From Clostridia bacterium (GTDB lineage: Bacteria; Bacillota; Clostridia; Christensenellales; Aristaeellaceae): 64,000 nucleotides of DNA. This document shows, piece by piece, positions 25,978 to 34,988 of this stretch (the stretch's first letter is position 1; each line of letters starts with the position of its first letter). The translations under genes and the position numbers were made by a program. The notes under the pieces are model-generated. The model saw only the letters and a list, made by a program, of their open reading frames with translations, ran no database searches and was not told the origin of the DNA. Location of the stretch: positions 104,244-168,243 of the forward strand of contig JAGBFR010000020.1 in the NCBI GenBank assembly GCA_017936375.1. Direction: 5' to 3'.

Positions 25978-26598
25978 GTGAGTAAAAAGGAAAAATCAAA
26001 GCACAGTCAACAGCGATGGGTGCTGACGGTAGTGATGCTGTCCTTTGTGCTGTCCATCGTGATGTCGTTTGTGACAAGCATGTTCGTGGAATCGGCCGGC
26101 CTCTTTGTCGCGCTGATGGCGTTGATTGTGCTGGTTCTTCTTGGTATCATCACCGACGTGATCGGTACGGCCGTCACCTCTGCCGATGAGCAGCCGTTTA
26201 TTGCGATGGCCTCCAAGAGAATCCCGGGCGCAAAGCAGGCGCTCAGGCTCATCCGCATGGCGGAGAAGGTTTCCAGCCTGCTCAATGACGTCGTGGGCGA
26301 TATTGTCGGCATCATTTCGGGCTCCGCGGGCGCGGTTATCGCCGCTTCGCTGGCTGCGCTTGGTCTTCGCGCGGCGCTGGCGTCCATGCTGACGACGGCG
26401 TTCACCTCTGCCTTTATGATCGGCGGCAAGGCGTATGGCAAGGGCATTGCCATCAAGTACAGCTCCCGCATTGTGCTGACTGTGGGCAGGATCATGGCGG
26501 TCTTTGATCGCAAGAAGCGCGGCAGGAAAAAGCCTGCAAAGGCGGAAAAGGCTGCGTCAAAGAGCGCAGAAAGAAAGAATGGAAGAGAGAAAGCGTAA
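25978..26598 (+). CDS. oapA: OLE-associated membrane protein OapA
   Basis: 206 residues from GTG 25978 with GGAG 8 bases upstream. Hydrophobic helices lie at about 14-35, 42-64 and 104-148, with a Lys/Arg-rich C-terminal tail (about 178-206). 'DVIGTAVTSADEQPFIAMASKRIPGAKQAL' recalls the DUF21/CNNM membrane domain, which is the known relationship of OapA. In Bacillus halodurans OapA binds OLE RNA with 2:1 stoichiometry and holds it at the membrane; the basic tail is a plausible RNA contact. Position directly after the ole terminator and before dxs supports the call. Confidence 0.85.
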   Translation: MSKKEKSKHSQQRWVLTVVMLSFVLSIVMSFVTSMFVESAGLFVALMALIVLVLLGIITDVIGTAVTSADEQPFIAMASKRIPGAKQALRLIRMAEKVSSLLNDVVGDIVGIISGSAGAVIAASLAALGLRAALASMLTTAFTSAFMIGGKAYGKGIAIKYSSRIVLTVGRIMAVFDRKKRGRKKPAKAEKAASKSAERKNGREKA

Positions 26599-26626
26599 AG
26601 TGCTGAACCATAAGGAGGTAATTCTC

Positions 26627-28504
26627 GTGTCCCGACTTTCCGGGATCAGAGGACCTGCCGACGTCAAGAAGCTGACGACGGAGGAATGCGGCGAACTGGC
26701 CAAAGAGATCCGTCAGACGATCATTGACACCGTATCCCGGCAGGGCGGCCATCTTGCATCGAATCTGGGCGACGTGGAGCTGACGATTGCGCTTCATCGC
26801 GTATTCGACAGTCCGAAGGACAAGCTCATCTTCGATGTGGGACACCAGATCTATACCCATAAGCTCCTCACCGGACGGCAGGAGTTGTTTTCCACGCTCA
26901 GATCCTATCAGGGCATGAGCGGCTTTCCGTGCAGGGCGGAGAGCGAACATGATCACTTTGATACAGGTCATTCGTCCACGGCGATCTCGATGGCGCTGGG
27001 CCTTGCCCGCGCGCGGGATCTTCAGGGAGAGGACTATTATGTCGTGGCCGTCGTGGGCGACGGCGCGCTGACCGGCGGCATGTGCTATGAGGCGATGAAC
27101 GACGCCGGAAGCGGTCAGGGACGGCTGATCGTGATCCTCAACGACAATGAGATGTCGATCTCCAAAAACGTCGGCGCGCTGTCCAATTACTTCAAGCATC
27201 TTCGCGCCAGCGCGTCCTGGTACGGGAATAAAAAGCGCATCCGCAGGGATCTGGAGAGGATTCCGCTGATCGGCAAGCCCGCTGCAAGACTGATCGAGAA
27301 GATGAAGGACATGGTCAAGTCCGTCGTGACGGATGGTGCGATGTTCGAGGCGCTTGGCTTCAGGTATCTTGGGCCGTTCGACGGTCACAACATCGAGGAG
27401 CTGACCCATGTGCTGGAGGAGGCCAAGAAGGTCACAGATATGCCGCTTCTGATCCATGTGATCACGAAGAAGGGGCATGGCTATGACCTCGCCGAGCGCC
27501 AGCCGGAGAAATTCCACGGCGTCGCGCCCTTCCGCGTGGAGAATGGCCTCAAACGCAACCAGTCCGGCAAGGAGAGTGCAGCGCAGGCTGCGGGCAAGGA
27601 GCTCGTTGCCATGGCGGCGGAGGATCCGCGAATTGTCGCCGTGACCGCTGCGATGACGGGAGGCACAGGCCTCACGGATTTTGCGTCCTTCTACCCGGAC
27701 CGCTTCTTTGACGTCGGCATTGCCGAGCAGCATGCCGTGAGCATGGCGGCGGGAATGGCCCGGGCGGGTATGAAGCCGTATTTTGCGGTCTATGCGACCT
27801 TCCTGCAGCGCGCATATGACCAGATCGTGCACGACGTCTGTCTGCAGAATCTGCCGGTGTGCATCCTTTCGGATCATGCGGGCCTTGTGGGCGACGATGG
27901 AAAGACGCATCATGGCGTGCTGGGCGTGCCGATGCTGCTGAGCATTCCGAATCTGACGCTGCTCGTCCCCAGGGATGTACAGCAGATCCGCTCCGCGGTG
28001 CGCGCCTCTGCGTCCGTCGATGGGCCGTGCGTGCTGCAGTATCCCAAGGATGGGATTGAGCCGTATGTGCCGCAGGAGCAGCAGACTGAATTTGTCGTCG
28101 GCCGCTGGCAGCAGCTGGCCGAAGGCGGAGACTGCTCGCTTCTTGCCTATGGAAGGATGACGAAGCATGCCCTGGAGGCGGCTGCCATCTTACGAGAAAA
28201 GGGGATCGGCGCCGAGGTGATCGACTGTTCGTCCCTGCGGCCGATGGATGAGGCCTGCCTTGAACGCTTGTTTGCAGAGGGAAGGAAGCTCATCGTCATC
28301 GAAGAAGGCGAGATGATCGGCGGTTTCGGCGCGGAGATCGCGCGTCTATGCGCCCAGAGAAGGGCTGCGCAGCCGCTTTGCATCATGGGAACGCCGAACA
28401 GATTCATCACACACGGCTCAGTCAGCCAGCTCCTTGAGGAGTGCGGACTGATGCCGGAGCAGATTGCCGCGCGCGTCGAGACGGCGCTGGCTGGCAATGT
28501 CTGA
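26627..28504 (+). CDS. dxs: 1-deoxy-D-xylulose-5-phosphate synthase
   Basis: 625 residues from GTG 26627, chosen because AAGGAGG is 8 bases upstream; the longer frame from 26504 would overlap oapA. Thiamine-diphosphate motif 'VGDGALTGGMCYEAMNDAG', 'GHQIYTHKLLTGR' near the N-terminus and transketolase-like 'VGIAEQHAVSMAAGMA' are present. It makes DXP from pyruvate and glyceraldehyde 3-phosphate, the first step of the MEP isoprenoid pathway. It heads the run dxs-tlyA-nadK-argR-recN. Confidence 0.95.
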   Translation: MSRLSGIRGPADVKKLTTEECGELAKEIRQTIIDTVSRQGGHLASNLGDVELTIALHRVFDSPKDKLIFDVGHQIYTHKLLTGRQELFSTLRSYQGMSGFPCRAESEHDHFDTGHSSTAISMALGLARARDLQGEDYYVVAVVGDGALTGGMCYEAMNDAGSGQGRLIVILNDNEMSISKNVGALSNYFKHLRASASWYGNKKRIRRDLERIPLIGKPAARLIEKMKDMVKSVVTDGAMFEALGFRYLGPFDGHNIEELTHVLEEAKKVTDMPLLIHVITKKGHGYDLAERQPEKFHGVAPFRVENGLKRNQSGKESAAQAAGKELVAMAAEDPRIVAVTAAMTGGTGLTDFASFYPDRFFDVGIAEQHAVSMAAGMARAGMKPYFAVYATFLQRAYDQIVHDVCLQNLPVCILSDHAGLVGDDGKTHHGVLGVPMLLSIPNLTLLVPRDVQQIRSAVRASASVDGPCVLQYPKDGIEPYVPQEQQTEFVVGRWQQLAEGGDCSLLAYGRMTKHALEAAAILREKGIGAEVIDCSSLRPMDEACLERLFAEGRKLIVIEEGEMIGGFGAEIARLCAQRRAAQPLCIMGTPNRFITHGSVSQLLEECGLMPEQIAARVETALAGNV

Positions 28505-28519
28505 TCACAGGAGAGCATC

Positions 28520-29338
28520 ATGGCAGAAAAGAAGAGAGCCGATGTGGCGCTTGTGGAGCGCGGCCTTGCCGCCAGCAGGGAGAAGGCGCAGGCGCTTGTC
28601 ATGGCGGGCGTCGTCTACATCGGGGAGAATAAGGTAACCAAGGCGTCTGCGCCCGTGATGGATACGGACGAACTGATCGTCCGCCAGAGCGGCACAGGTT
28701 ACGTCAGCCGCGGCGCGCTGAAGCTGGAAAAGGGGCTCAAGGTCTTTGACGTCGATCCCAAGGGGATTGTGGCGATGGATCTGGGCGCGTCGACCGGCGG
28801 CTTTACGGATGTGCTGCTGCAGAATGGCGCAGCGCATGTCTATTCGATTGATGTGGGCTATGGTCAGCTTGACTGGAAGCTGCGCAACGATCCGCGCGTA
28901 ACCGTGATGGAGCGGACGAATGCCCGCTATCTGGAGGCGAAGGATCTTCCGCTGCGCCCGACGCTGGGCGTGATGGACGTTTCGTTCATATCGATCACGA
29001 AGATCCTGCCGGCAGCTGCCGCGATCATGGGCGAGGAAGGCGCTTTTATCTCTCTGATCAAGCCGCAGTTTGAGGCTGGCCGCGACCGCGTGGGCAAGAA
29101 GGGCGTCGTGCGCGACGCTGCGGTCCACGAGGACGTGGTCAATGAGATCCTAGCCTTTATCGAGACGGAAATGGGCTGGCGCGCGCAGGCGCTGTCCTTT
29201 TCGCCCATCAAGGGGCCGGAGGGGAATATTGAATTCCTCGTTCATATTCTGCCTGCCTCCCGTGCGACGCATCATGTGACGCGCGAGGAAGTGGCGCAGG
29301 TCGTCCGTCAGGCGCATGAGAGCCTGCACGAGGCATAA
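28520..29338 (+). CDS. tlyA: TlyA family rRNA methyltransferase
   Basis: 272 residues: N-terminal S4 RNA-binding domain (about 5-62, 'RADVALVERGLAASREKAQ') and an FtsJ-like SAM methyltransferase with 'AMDLGASTGGFTDVLLQNGA' and 'DVSFISITKILPA'. TlyA 2'-O-methylates rRNA in mycobacteria; 'hemolysin' names for the family are historical. Its place between dxs and nadK is conserved in Clostridia and Bacilli. Confidence 0.92.
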   Translation: MAEKKRADVALVERGLAASREKAQALVMAGVVYIGENKVTKASAPVMDTDELIVRQSGTGYVSRGALKLEKGLKVFDVDPKGIVAMDLGASTGGFTDVLLQNGAAHVYSIDVGYGQLDWKLRNDPRVTVMERTNARYLEAKDLPLRPTLGVMDVSFISITKILPAAAAIMGEEGAFISLIKPQFEAGRDRVGKKGVVRDAAVHEDVVNEILAFIETEMGWRAQALSFSPIKGPEGNIEFLVHILPASRATHHVTREEVAQVVRQAHESLHEA

Positions 29339-29364
29339 CGAGATAAGAAAACGGAGGTGGGTGC

Positions 29365-30246
29365 ATGATCCGAAGCGCCATGTTCTATCTGAATAAGAAC
29401 AAAGCGGCGATTTTTGAGACGGCGCTGCGCTGTGTGCGGCTGTGCCGGGAAAAGGGGATTGAGCCCATCTTCTTTGAGGAGGACAGGGAGGATATCGGGC
29501 GTCATCTGCCGGAGCTTGCCGGCAGCCGGTTCCTGCAGCAGCCCGATCATGCGCAGGTGGATGTGATGTTCGTCTTTGGCGGCGACGGCACGATGCTGCG
29601 GGCGCTGGATCTGTATCTGAATGCGGGCATCCCCATGCTTGGCATCAATCTGGGGCGACTCGGCTTTTTGCTTGAGACGGAAGCGGACGAGCTTTCTGAA
29701 GCGCTGGACAGACTTCTTTCTGGCGACTATGAGGTTGAGCGCAGGATGATGCTTCAGGTGGAGGCGCAGTGCGGCGGGCAGATTATCCGCGCCTATGCGA
29801 CCAATGAAGTCTGCATTTCGCGCGGCATGTCCCAGCGGATGATTGCGGTGGACGCCTATGCAGGAAAGGTTCTGGTGGATCACTATATCGCAGACGGTCT
29901 TGTCCTTGCCAGTCCGACGGGCTCCACAGCGTATTCGCTTTCTGCGGGCGGCCCGATCGTCTGCCCGGGCGTATCCTGCTTTATCCTCACGCCGGTCTGC
30001 CCGCATACCATACAGAACAGGCCGATTGTGCTGCCGCCCGACGAGCGTGTGACGCTGCGGGTGGACATGAAGGAGATGCGTGAGGGCATTCAGCTGTCGA
30101 TTGATGGTCAGGCTGTCTGCGGCATGAGGAATCACGATCAGGTCGTGGTGTGCCGGGCGCCCCATGATGCGCTGCTGATCAGATTCCCCAAGGAGAGAAA
30201 TTTCTTTGCCCTGCTGAAGGATAAGCTTTCGCAGTGGAGCTTGTGA
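29365..30246 (+). CDS. nadK: NAD kinase
   Basis: 293 residues. 'FVFGGDGTMLRAL' (GGDGT at 72-76) is the catalytic loop; 'NLGRLGFL', 'ATNEVCISRG' and 'DGLVLASPTGSTAYSLSAGG' complete the signature. It phosphorylates NAD to NADP. GGAGGTG precedes the ATG. Confidence 0.95.
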   Translation: MIRSAMFYLNKNKAAIFETALRCVRLCREKGIEPIFFEEDREDIGRHLPELAGSRFLQQPDHAQVDVMFVFGGDGTMLRALDLYLNAGIPMLGINLGRLGFLLETEADELSEALDRLLSGDYEVERRMMLQVEAQCGGQIIRAYATNEVCISRGMSQRMIAVDAYAGKVLVDHYIADGLVLASPTGSTAYSLSAGGPIVCPGVSCFILTPVCPHTIQNRPIVLPPDERVTLRVDMKEMREGIQLSIDGQAVCGMRNHDQVVVCRAPHDALLIRFPKERNFFALLKDKLSQWSL

Positions 30247-30262
30247 GAGAAGGAGGCGGACG

Positions 30263-30712
30263 ATGAAATCCAGACGACAGGCGCTGATCCGAGAGATCGT
30301 GGAGGCGCAGAATATTCAGACTCAGGAGGAGCTTGCGCAGGCGCTGAGCGCGCGCGGCATGCTCGTCACGCAGGCGACGGTGTCCAGGGACATCAAGGAG
30401 ATGCATCTGCTCAAGGTGCTCGCCGAGGATGGCAGCTATCGCTATGCGACGATGGACAAAGAGGAGCAGGGGACGAATGACCGCCTGATCCGCATGCTGT
30501 CCGATTCCGTGCTGGACGTTGCCAGTGCGAATAATCTGATCGTCATCAGGACGCTGCCCGGCAGCGCGCACGTCGCCGGCGAGGCGGTGGACAGCCTGCG
30601 CTGGCCGGAGGTGCTGGGTACGATCGCAGGTGACAATACCATCCTTGTCATTGTGCGCTCCAATGATGAGGTGGACACGGTGATCCGCCGATTCAACAGC
30701 ATCACAAGGTAA
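30263..30712 (+). CDS. argR: Arginine repressor ArgR/AhrC
   Basis: 149 residues. N-terminal winged helix 'IQTQEELAQALSARGMLVTQATVSRDI' and a C-terminal hexamerisation/arginine-binding domain with 'VLGTIAGDNTILVI' are seen. It regulates arginine genes by binding ARG boxes with arginine. No arginine genes lie in the window; the position before recN is the conserved Firmicutes arrangement. Confidence 0.95.
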   Translation: MKSRRQALIREIVEAQNIQTQEELAQALSARGMLVTQATVSRDIKEMHLLKVLAEDGSYRYATMDKEEQGTNDRLIRMLSDSVLDVASANNLIVIRTLPGSAHVAGEAVDSLRWPEVLGTIAGDNTILVIVRSNDEVDTVIRRFNSITR

Positions 30713-30745
30713 CGATGTGTAAACGCGACACGCAGGAGGAAGGAC

Positions 30746-32485
30746 ATGCTGCTTCAGCTGAGTATTCATCATCTGGCGCTGATTGACAAGATGACGCTTG
30801 ATTTTGCGCCGGGCATGAATGTCATGACGGGCGAGACAGGCGCGGGCAAATCCATCGTCGTGGATGCGGTAAATCTGGTGCTGGGCGAGCGGGCGGACAG
30901 GGATCTGATCGCCAGCGGCAGCCAGAAGGCGCGCGTGGAGGCGGTGTTTGACATCGCAGACAATGAGAAGGTGCGCGCAATGCTGGAGGAGATGGAGCTC
31001 TCCGGCGATGAGGATACGGTGAGCATTTCCCGTGAGCTGACGAGTGCAGGCAAAAACATCTGCCGCCTCAACGGCGTGATTATTCCTCTGCAGACGCTGC
31101 GTCAGGTTTCCGCGCAGCTATTGGATATCCATGGCCAGCATGAGCATCAGCTGCTGCTGGACAGCAAAAACCACATCGCCTATCTGGATGAATATGCGGC
31201 TGATGAGATCGCGCCGCTGCTGGCGGAGAATGAACGGCTGTATCAGATCTGGCGTCAGGCGGGGCAGAAGCTTGCCCGGCTGCGCAGGAGCGTCTCGGAG
31301 CGCGCTCAGCGGATTGATATGCTGACCTTCCAGCTCGATGAGCTGCGCGCGGCGCATCTCGTCGAGGATGAAGAGGATGAGCTGGAGCGGCAGAAGGTCT
31401 TCTACCGGAATGCGGGGAAGATCATGAGCGCCTTTGACGAGGCCTGCGGTCTGCTCAGCGACGGCGTGGACGGCGCGTCCTCCGCTGCGGAATTGCTGCG
31501 CGAGGGAGTCGATGCGCTGGCGCCGATTGCCTCGCTGAATGAGGAATACGAGGCGATCTATGCCCGTCTGGACGGGCTCTGCTATGAGGTGGAGGATGCG
31601 GCAAGGGAGCTGTCCATCCTGCGGAGCGAGATGGACTATGACGAGCAGGAGGCCGAACAGGTTGAAAGCAGGCTGGATCTGCTCAAGCGGCTTAACCGCA
31701 AATACGGCGCGACGACGCGCGAGATGATCCGCTATCGCGACAGGATTGAACGTGAACTTGGCGAGCTGGAGGATTCTGACGAGGCTATGGAGCGCCTTGA
31801 AAAGGAGTACCGCCAGAGCATGAAGGCGCTCGATGCGGCGGCAAAGAAGCTGACCGCCGCGCGTCTTGAGGCCGCAAAGCGATTTGAGGCGAGCGTCGAG
31901 GAGCAGCTGCACGATCTTGGCATGAAGAATGCGCGCCTGTCGATGGCCTTTGCGCCCCTCGGCGAAGGGGAGAAGATCGTCGAGCGCTTCAGCGCGCAGG
32001 GCGTGGACAGGATTGAAATGATGTTCTGCGCCAATCTAGGGCAGCCGCTCAAGCCGCTGGCGCGCGTCGCCTCCGGCGGCGAGCTCTCGCGCATCATGCT
32101 GGCGCTCAAGAATCTCTCGGCGCAGAAGCCGGGTATTCCGCGAAGCATGGTCTTTGATGAGATCGATACCGGCATCAGCGGGCGGATGGCGCAGGTTGTG
32201 GCGGAGAAGATGTCGCAGATCGGCGATCATCATCAGGTCATCTGCGTAACGCATCTGCCTCAGATTGCAGCGATGGCTGACGAGCAGTTCCTCGTGCGCA
32301 AGCAGGATATGGGCGGCGTGACCAAGACGGAGGTCATCCATCTCACGATGGAGAGCCGCGCGCAGGAGATCGCCCGTATGGTTGGCGGCGCGGAGCAGAG
32401 CGAGAGCAGCGTGCGGCATGCGTGCATTATGCTCAGCGAGGCGCAGGAGCGCAAGCGCGCGCTGCGTGCGGCTTACCATCAGTAA
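30746..32485 (+). CDS. recN: DNA repair ATPase RecN
   Basis: 579 residues, SMC-like. Walker A 'MTGETGAGKSIVV' (about 28-38), a long coiled-coil middle (about 160-380), signature 'VASGGELSRIMLALK' and Walker B 'MVFDEIDTGISG'. RecN acts early in double-strand break repair. It ends the ole-dxs-recN block with a strong terminator. Confidence 0.95.
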   Translation: MLLQLSIHHLALIDKMTLDFAPGMNVMTGETGAGKSIVVDAVNLVLGERADRDLIASGSQKARVEAVFDIADNEKVRAMLEEMELSGDEDTVSISRELTSAGKNICRLNGVIIPLQTLRQVSAQLLDIHGQHEHQLLLDSKNHIAYLDEYAADEIAPLLAENERLYQIWRQAGQKLARLRRSVSERAQRIDMLTFQLDELRAAHLVEDEEDELERQKVFYRNAGKIMSAFDEACGLLSDGVDGASSAAELLREGVDALAPIASLNEEYEAIYARLDGLCYEVEDAARELSILRSEMDYDEQEAEQVESRLDLLKRLNRKYGATTREMIRYRDRIERELGELEDSDEAMERLEKEYRQSMKALDAAAKKLTAARLEAAKRFEASVEEQLHDLGMKNARLSMAFAPLGEGEKIVERFSAQGVDRIEMMFCANLGQPLKPLARVASGGELSRIMLALKNLSAQKPGIPRSMVFDEIDTGISGRMAQVVAEKMSQIGDHHQVICVTHLPQIAAMADEQFLVRKQDMGGVTKTEVIHLTMESRAQEIARMVGGAEQSESSVRHACIMLSEAQERKRALRAAYHQ

Positions 32486-32496
32486 AGAAACATAGA

Positions 32497-32530
32497 TGAA
32501 GGCAGCAGGATTCTGCTGCCTTCATTTTTT
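32497..32530 (+). terminator. Terminator after recN
   Basis: TGAAGGCAGCAG and CTGCTGCCTTCA form a perfect 12-bp stem with loop GATT, followed by six T residues. Confidence 0.95.
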
Positions 32531-32536
32531 GATTTG

Positions 32537-33445
32537 TCAGATGCGTGTATGCCTGCTATGCGCGGCTGCGTCCACAAGGCGCAGGAGCACGCTTCGGTGC
32601 GGTTCCTCCATCGGCGTGAGGGGAAGGCGCAGGACGTCCTCGATCAGCCCGATGTGCGCAAGCGCAGCCTTGATGGGAATGGGATTGACCTGAAGAAAGA
32701 GCGCGCGGATAAGCGGAAGCAGCTGCGCCTGCAGCGCGCGCGCAGTGGGGAGGTCGCCTCCGATGCAGGCGGCCGCCAGCTTTACGACCTCATGCGGGAG
32801 CAGATTGGACAGTACGCTGATCACGCCGCATGCGCCCATCGCCATCATTGAAAGCATCTGATCGTCATTGCCGCAGTAGACGGCTGTACGTCCCTGTGCG
32901 GACAGGATCAGATCGGCCATTGCTGCAGCGTCACTTCCCGCTTCCTTGACGCCGACAAAGAGCGGATGACCGCACAGCGCATCGATCGCGGCGGGAGAGA
33001 CGGCCATTCCGGTGCGGGAGGGCACGCTGTAGGCGATCAGGGGAAGCGCGCTGCTGTCCATGATGGCGGTGTAATGGCGGATCAGCCCATTTTGCGTACA
33101 TTTGTTGTAGTAGGGCGTGACGCTCAGCTGCGCTGCGGCGCCCAGTGCGGCGGCCTGTTTTGCATACTCGACAGCTTTTTGTGTGTTGTTTGCGCCTGTG
33201 CCGACGATAATGGGTATATGGCCTGCGGCGGAAATACCCTCCGAGATGACGCTTTCGCGCTCCTCCATGCTGAGCGTACAGGGCTCGCCTGTTGTCCCAA
33301 GCAGCACGATGGCGCTGACGCCTGCCTTGCGCTGGCGGTCAATCAGACGACGCAGAGCAGGCAGATCGATGCTGCCATCCGGAAGGAATGGGGTAACCAG
33401 CGCGGTGATGCAGCCGGTGAATAGCGGGGTAAAGATCGTTGACAC
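32537..33445 (-). CDS. dapA: 4-hydroxy-tetrahydrodipicolinate synthase
   Basis: 302 residues from GTG at 33445, preceded by GGAGGAG. 'LLGTTGEPCTLS', 'VTPYYNKCTQNGL', 'IAYSVPSRTGM' (the Tyr of the triad region) and the Schiff-base lysine in 'VGVKEAGSD' mark a DHDPS. It condenses pyruvate with aspartate semialdehyde. The upstream gene on this strand is asd, which makes that semialdehyde. A strong terminator separates the two genes, so dapA may also have its own promoter. Confidence 0.9.
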   Translation of the reverse strand: MSTIFTPLFTGCITALVTPFLPDGSIDLPALRRLIDRQRKAGVSAIVLLGTTGEPCTLSMEERESVISEGISAAGHIPIIVGTGANNTQKAVEYAKQAAALGAAAQLSVTPYYNKCTQNGLIRHYTAIMDSSALPLIAYSVPSRTGMAVSPAAIDALCGHPLFVGVKEAGSDAAAMADLILSAQGRTAVYCGNDDQMLSMMAMGACGVISVLSNLLPHEVVKLAAACIGGDLPTARALQAQLLPLIRALFLQVNPIPIKAALAHIGLIEDVLRLPLTPMEEPHRSVLLRLVDAAAHSRHTRI

Positions 33446-33504
33446 ACAGACTCCTCCAGTCGGATATGTCCATGGACGCCTCAGATGTCCGGAATAAAAG
33501 AAAT

Positions 33505-33549
33505 AGAAAACGCCTGATGAAACAAGCGATCACAGTGTTTCATCAGGCG
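33505..33549 (-). terminator. Terminator after asd
   Basis: A perfect 13-bp stem (CGCCTGATGAAAC with GTTTCATCAGGCG) with a 13-base loop, followed on the minus strand by TTTTCT. It lies between asd and dapA. Confidence 0.85.
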
Positions 33550-33580
33550 GGTCTGCCTATGCGGTTTGATATTCAGACGA

Positions 33581-34666
33581 TTACTTCTTGGGGATATAGC
33601 CCTGTGCGCAGAGCAGCTCGGCGATCAGCACAGCGCCGCCGGCAGCGCCGCGCAGCGTATTGTGAGAGAGGCCGACAAAGCGCCAGTCAAACAGGGAATC
33701 GCCGCGCAGGCGGCCCATGGAGACGCCCATGCCGCGCTCGAAATCGCGGTCCAGGCGGGTCTGCGGGCGGTTATCCTCTTCGCAGTACTGGATGAAGGGA
33801 TGCGGCGCGCTGGGCAGATTGAGCTTCTGCGGGAGGCCTTCGAAGGTGCGCCAGCGCTCGATGATCTCTTCTTTCGTGGCGGGCTTGTCAAAGCTCGCCC
33901 AGCAGGCGGCCATATGGCCGTCGGCGACGGCAACGCGGATGCAGTGCGCGCTGATGATCGGCGCAGCAGCCGGGACGATCACGCCGCCCTCGACCTTGCC
34001 CCAGATCTTGAGGGGCTCCTTCTCGCTCTTCTCTTCCTCGCCGCCGATGTAGGGGATGACGTTGTCGATCATCTCCGGCCAACGGTCGAAGGTCTTGCCC
34101 GCGCCGGAGATCGCCTGATAGGTAGAGACGACGATGCGGGAGGGGCAGAGGTCACGCAGCGCGGTCAGCGCCGGGACATAGGACTGAATGGAGCAGTTGG
34201 GCTTGACGGTGACGAAGCCGGTCTTTGTGCCAAGGCGCTTGCGCTGATACTCGATGACGTCGGCGTGCTCCGGGTTGATCTCCGGCACGATCATCGGCAC
34301 ATCGGGCGTGCCGCGGTGCGCAGAGTTGTTGGAGACGACCGGGGTCTCGGTCTTTGCATAGGCGTCCTCGAGCGCGCGGATCTCGTCCTTCTTCATGTCG
34401 ACCGCGCAGAAGACAAAGTCGACAAGGCTGGTCACGGCCTCGACGTCAGAGGCGTCGAGCACGGTCATGCCCTTGACATTGGCGGGAATCGGCCAGGAAA
34501 AAGCCCAGCGGCCGGCGACGGCCTCTTCATAGGTCTTGCCGGCGCTGCGCGCAGAAGCGGCAAGCGCCGCAATTTCAAACCACGGATGCTCGCAGAGCAG
34601 GGAAACGAAGCGCTGGCCAACCATGCCGGTAGCGCCAACGATCGCAACGCGCCATTTACGGTCCAT
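33581..34666 (-). CDS. asd: Aspartate-semialdehyde dehydrogenase
   Basis: 361 residues from ATG 34666, 9 bases after GAAAGG; ATG 34675 adds three residues but touches the ribosome site. 'VAIVGATGMVGQRF' is the NADP loop and the nucleophile is in 'VKPNCSIQSYV'. The overall pattern, with 'GGEEEKSEKEPLKIWG', resembles the archaeal/fungal-type subgroup found in many Clostridia. It reduces aspartyl phosphate for lysine, threonine and diaminopimelate synthesis. Confidence 0.92.
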   Translation of the reverse strand: MDRKWRVAIVGATGMVGQRFVSLLCEHPWFEIAALAASARSAGKTYEEAVAGRWAFSWPIPANVKGMTVLDASDVEAVTSLVDFVFCAVDMKKDEIRALEDAYAKTETPVVSNNSAHRGTPDVPMIVPEINPEHADVIEYQRKRLGTKTGFVTVKPNCSIQSYVPALTALRDLCPSRIVVSTYQAISGAGKTFDRWPEMIDNVIPYIGGEEEKSEKEPLKIWGKVEGGVIVPAAAPIISAHCIRVAVADGHMAACWASFDKPATKEEIIERWRTFEGLPQKLNLPSAPHPFIQYCEEDNRPQTRLDRDFERGMGVSMGRLRGDSLFDWRFVGLSHNTLRGAAGGAVLIAELLCAQGYIPKK

Positions 34667-34722
34667 TGTAGTCATCCTTTCAGCGTCTGATTCAGCGAGG
34701 TAAAGTGTAAAAGAATGCGTTC

Positions 34723-34751
34723 ATCATATCACCATGAAAGACATCTGTCAA
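34723..34751 (-). promoter_or_regulatory. Promoter of asd
   Basis: On the minus strand, consensus TTGACA (34751-34746), 17-base spacer, TATGAT (34728-34723). The leader is about 45 bases. The rest of the 313-base gap to 34988 holds an imperfect inverted repeat (CCACCGGAG near 34782 with CTCCGGCGG near 34817), with no gene seen. Confidence 0.75.
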
Positions 34752-34988
34752 CACGACAGAAGAGAGTTTGTGAAACCTGACCACCGGAGAGACTGACCTC
34801 TCTGATAAAAAATACGCTCCGGCGGGAAGAATTGTGCACCCTGACTTTTCATTTCGGCCTGCTTGTGATAAAATAAATACTGATTGGCTGTACCTATATG
34901 GCGGCGTCTGCTGGGCAGCGCGTGCAGCCGGCGCCGTTGATTCGGCGCCATGAAACTGCCGTCGGGCAGAAAGAGAGGAAGCTTTACC

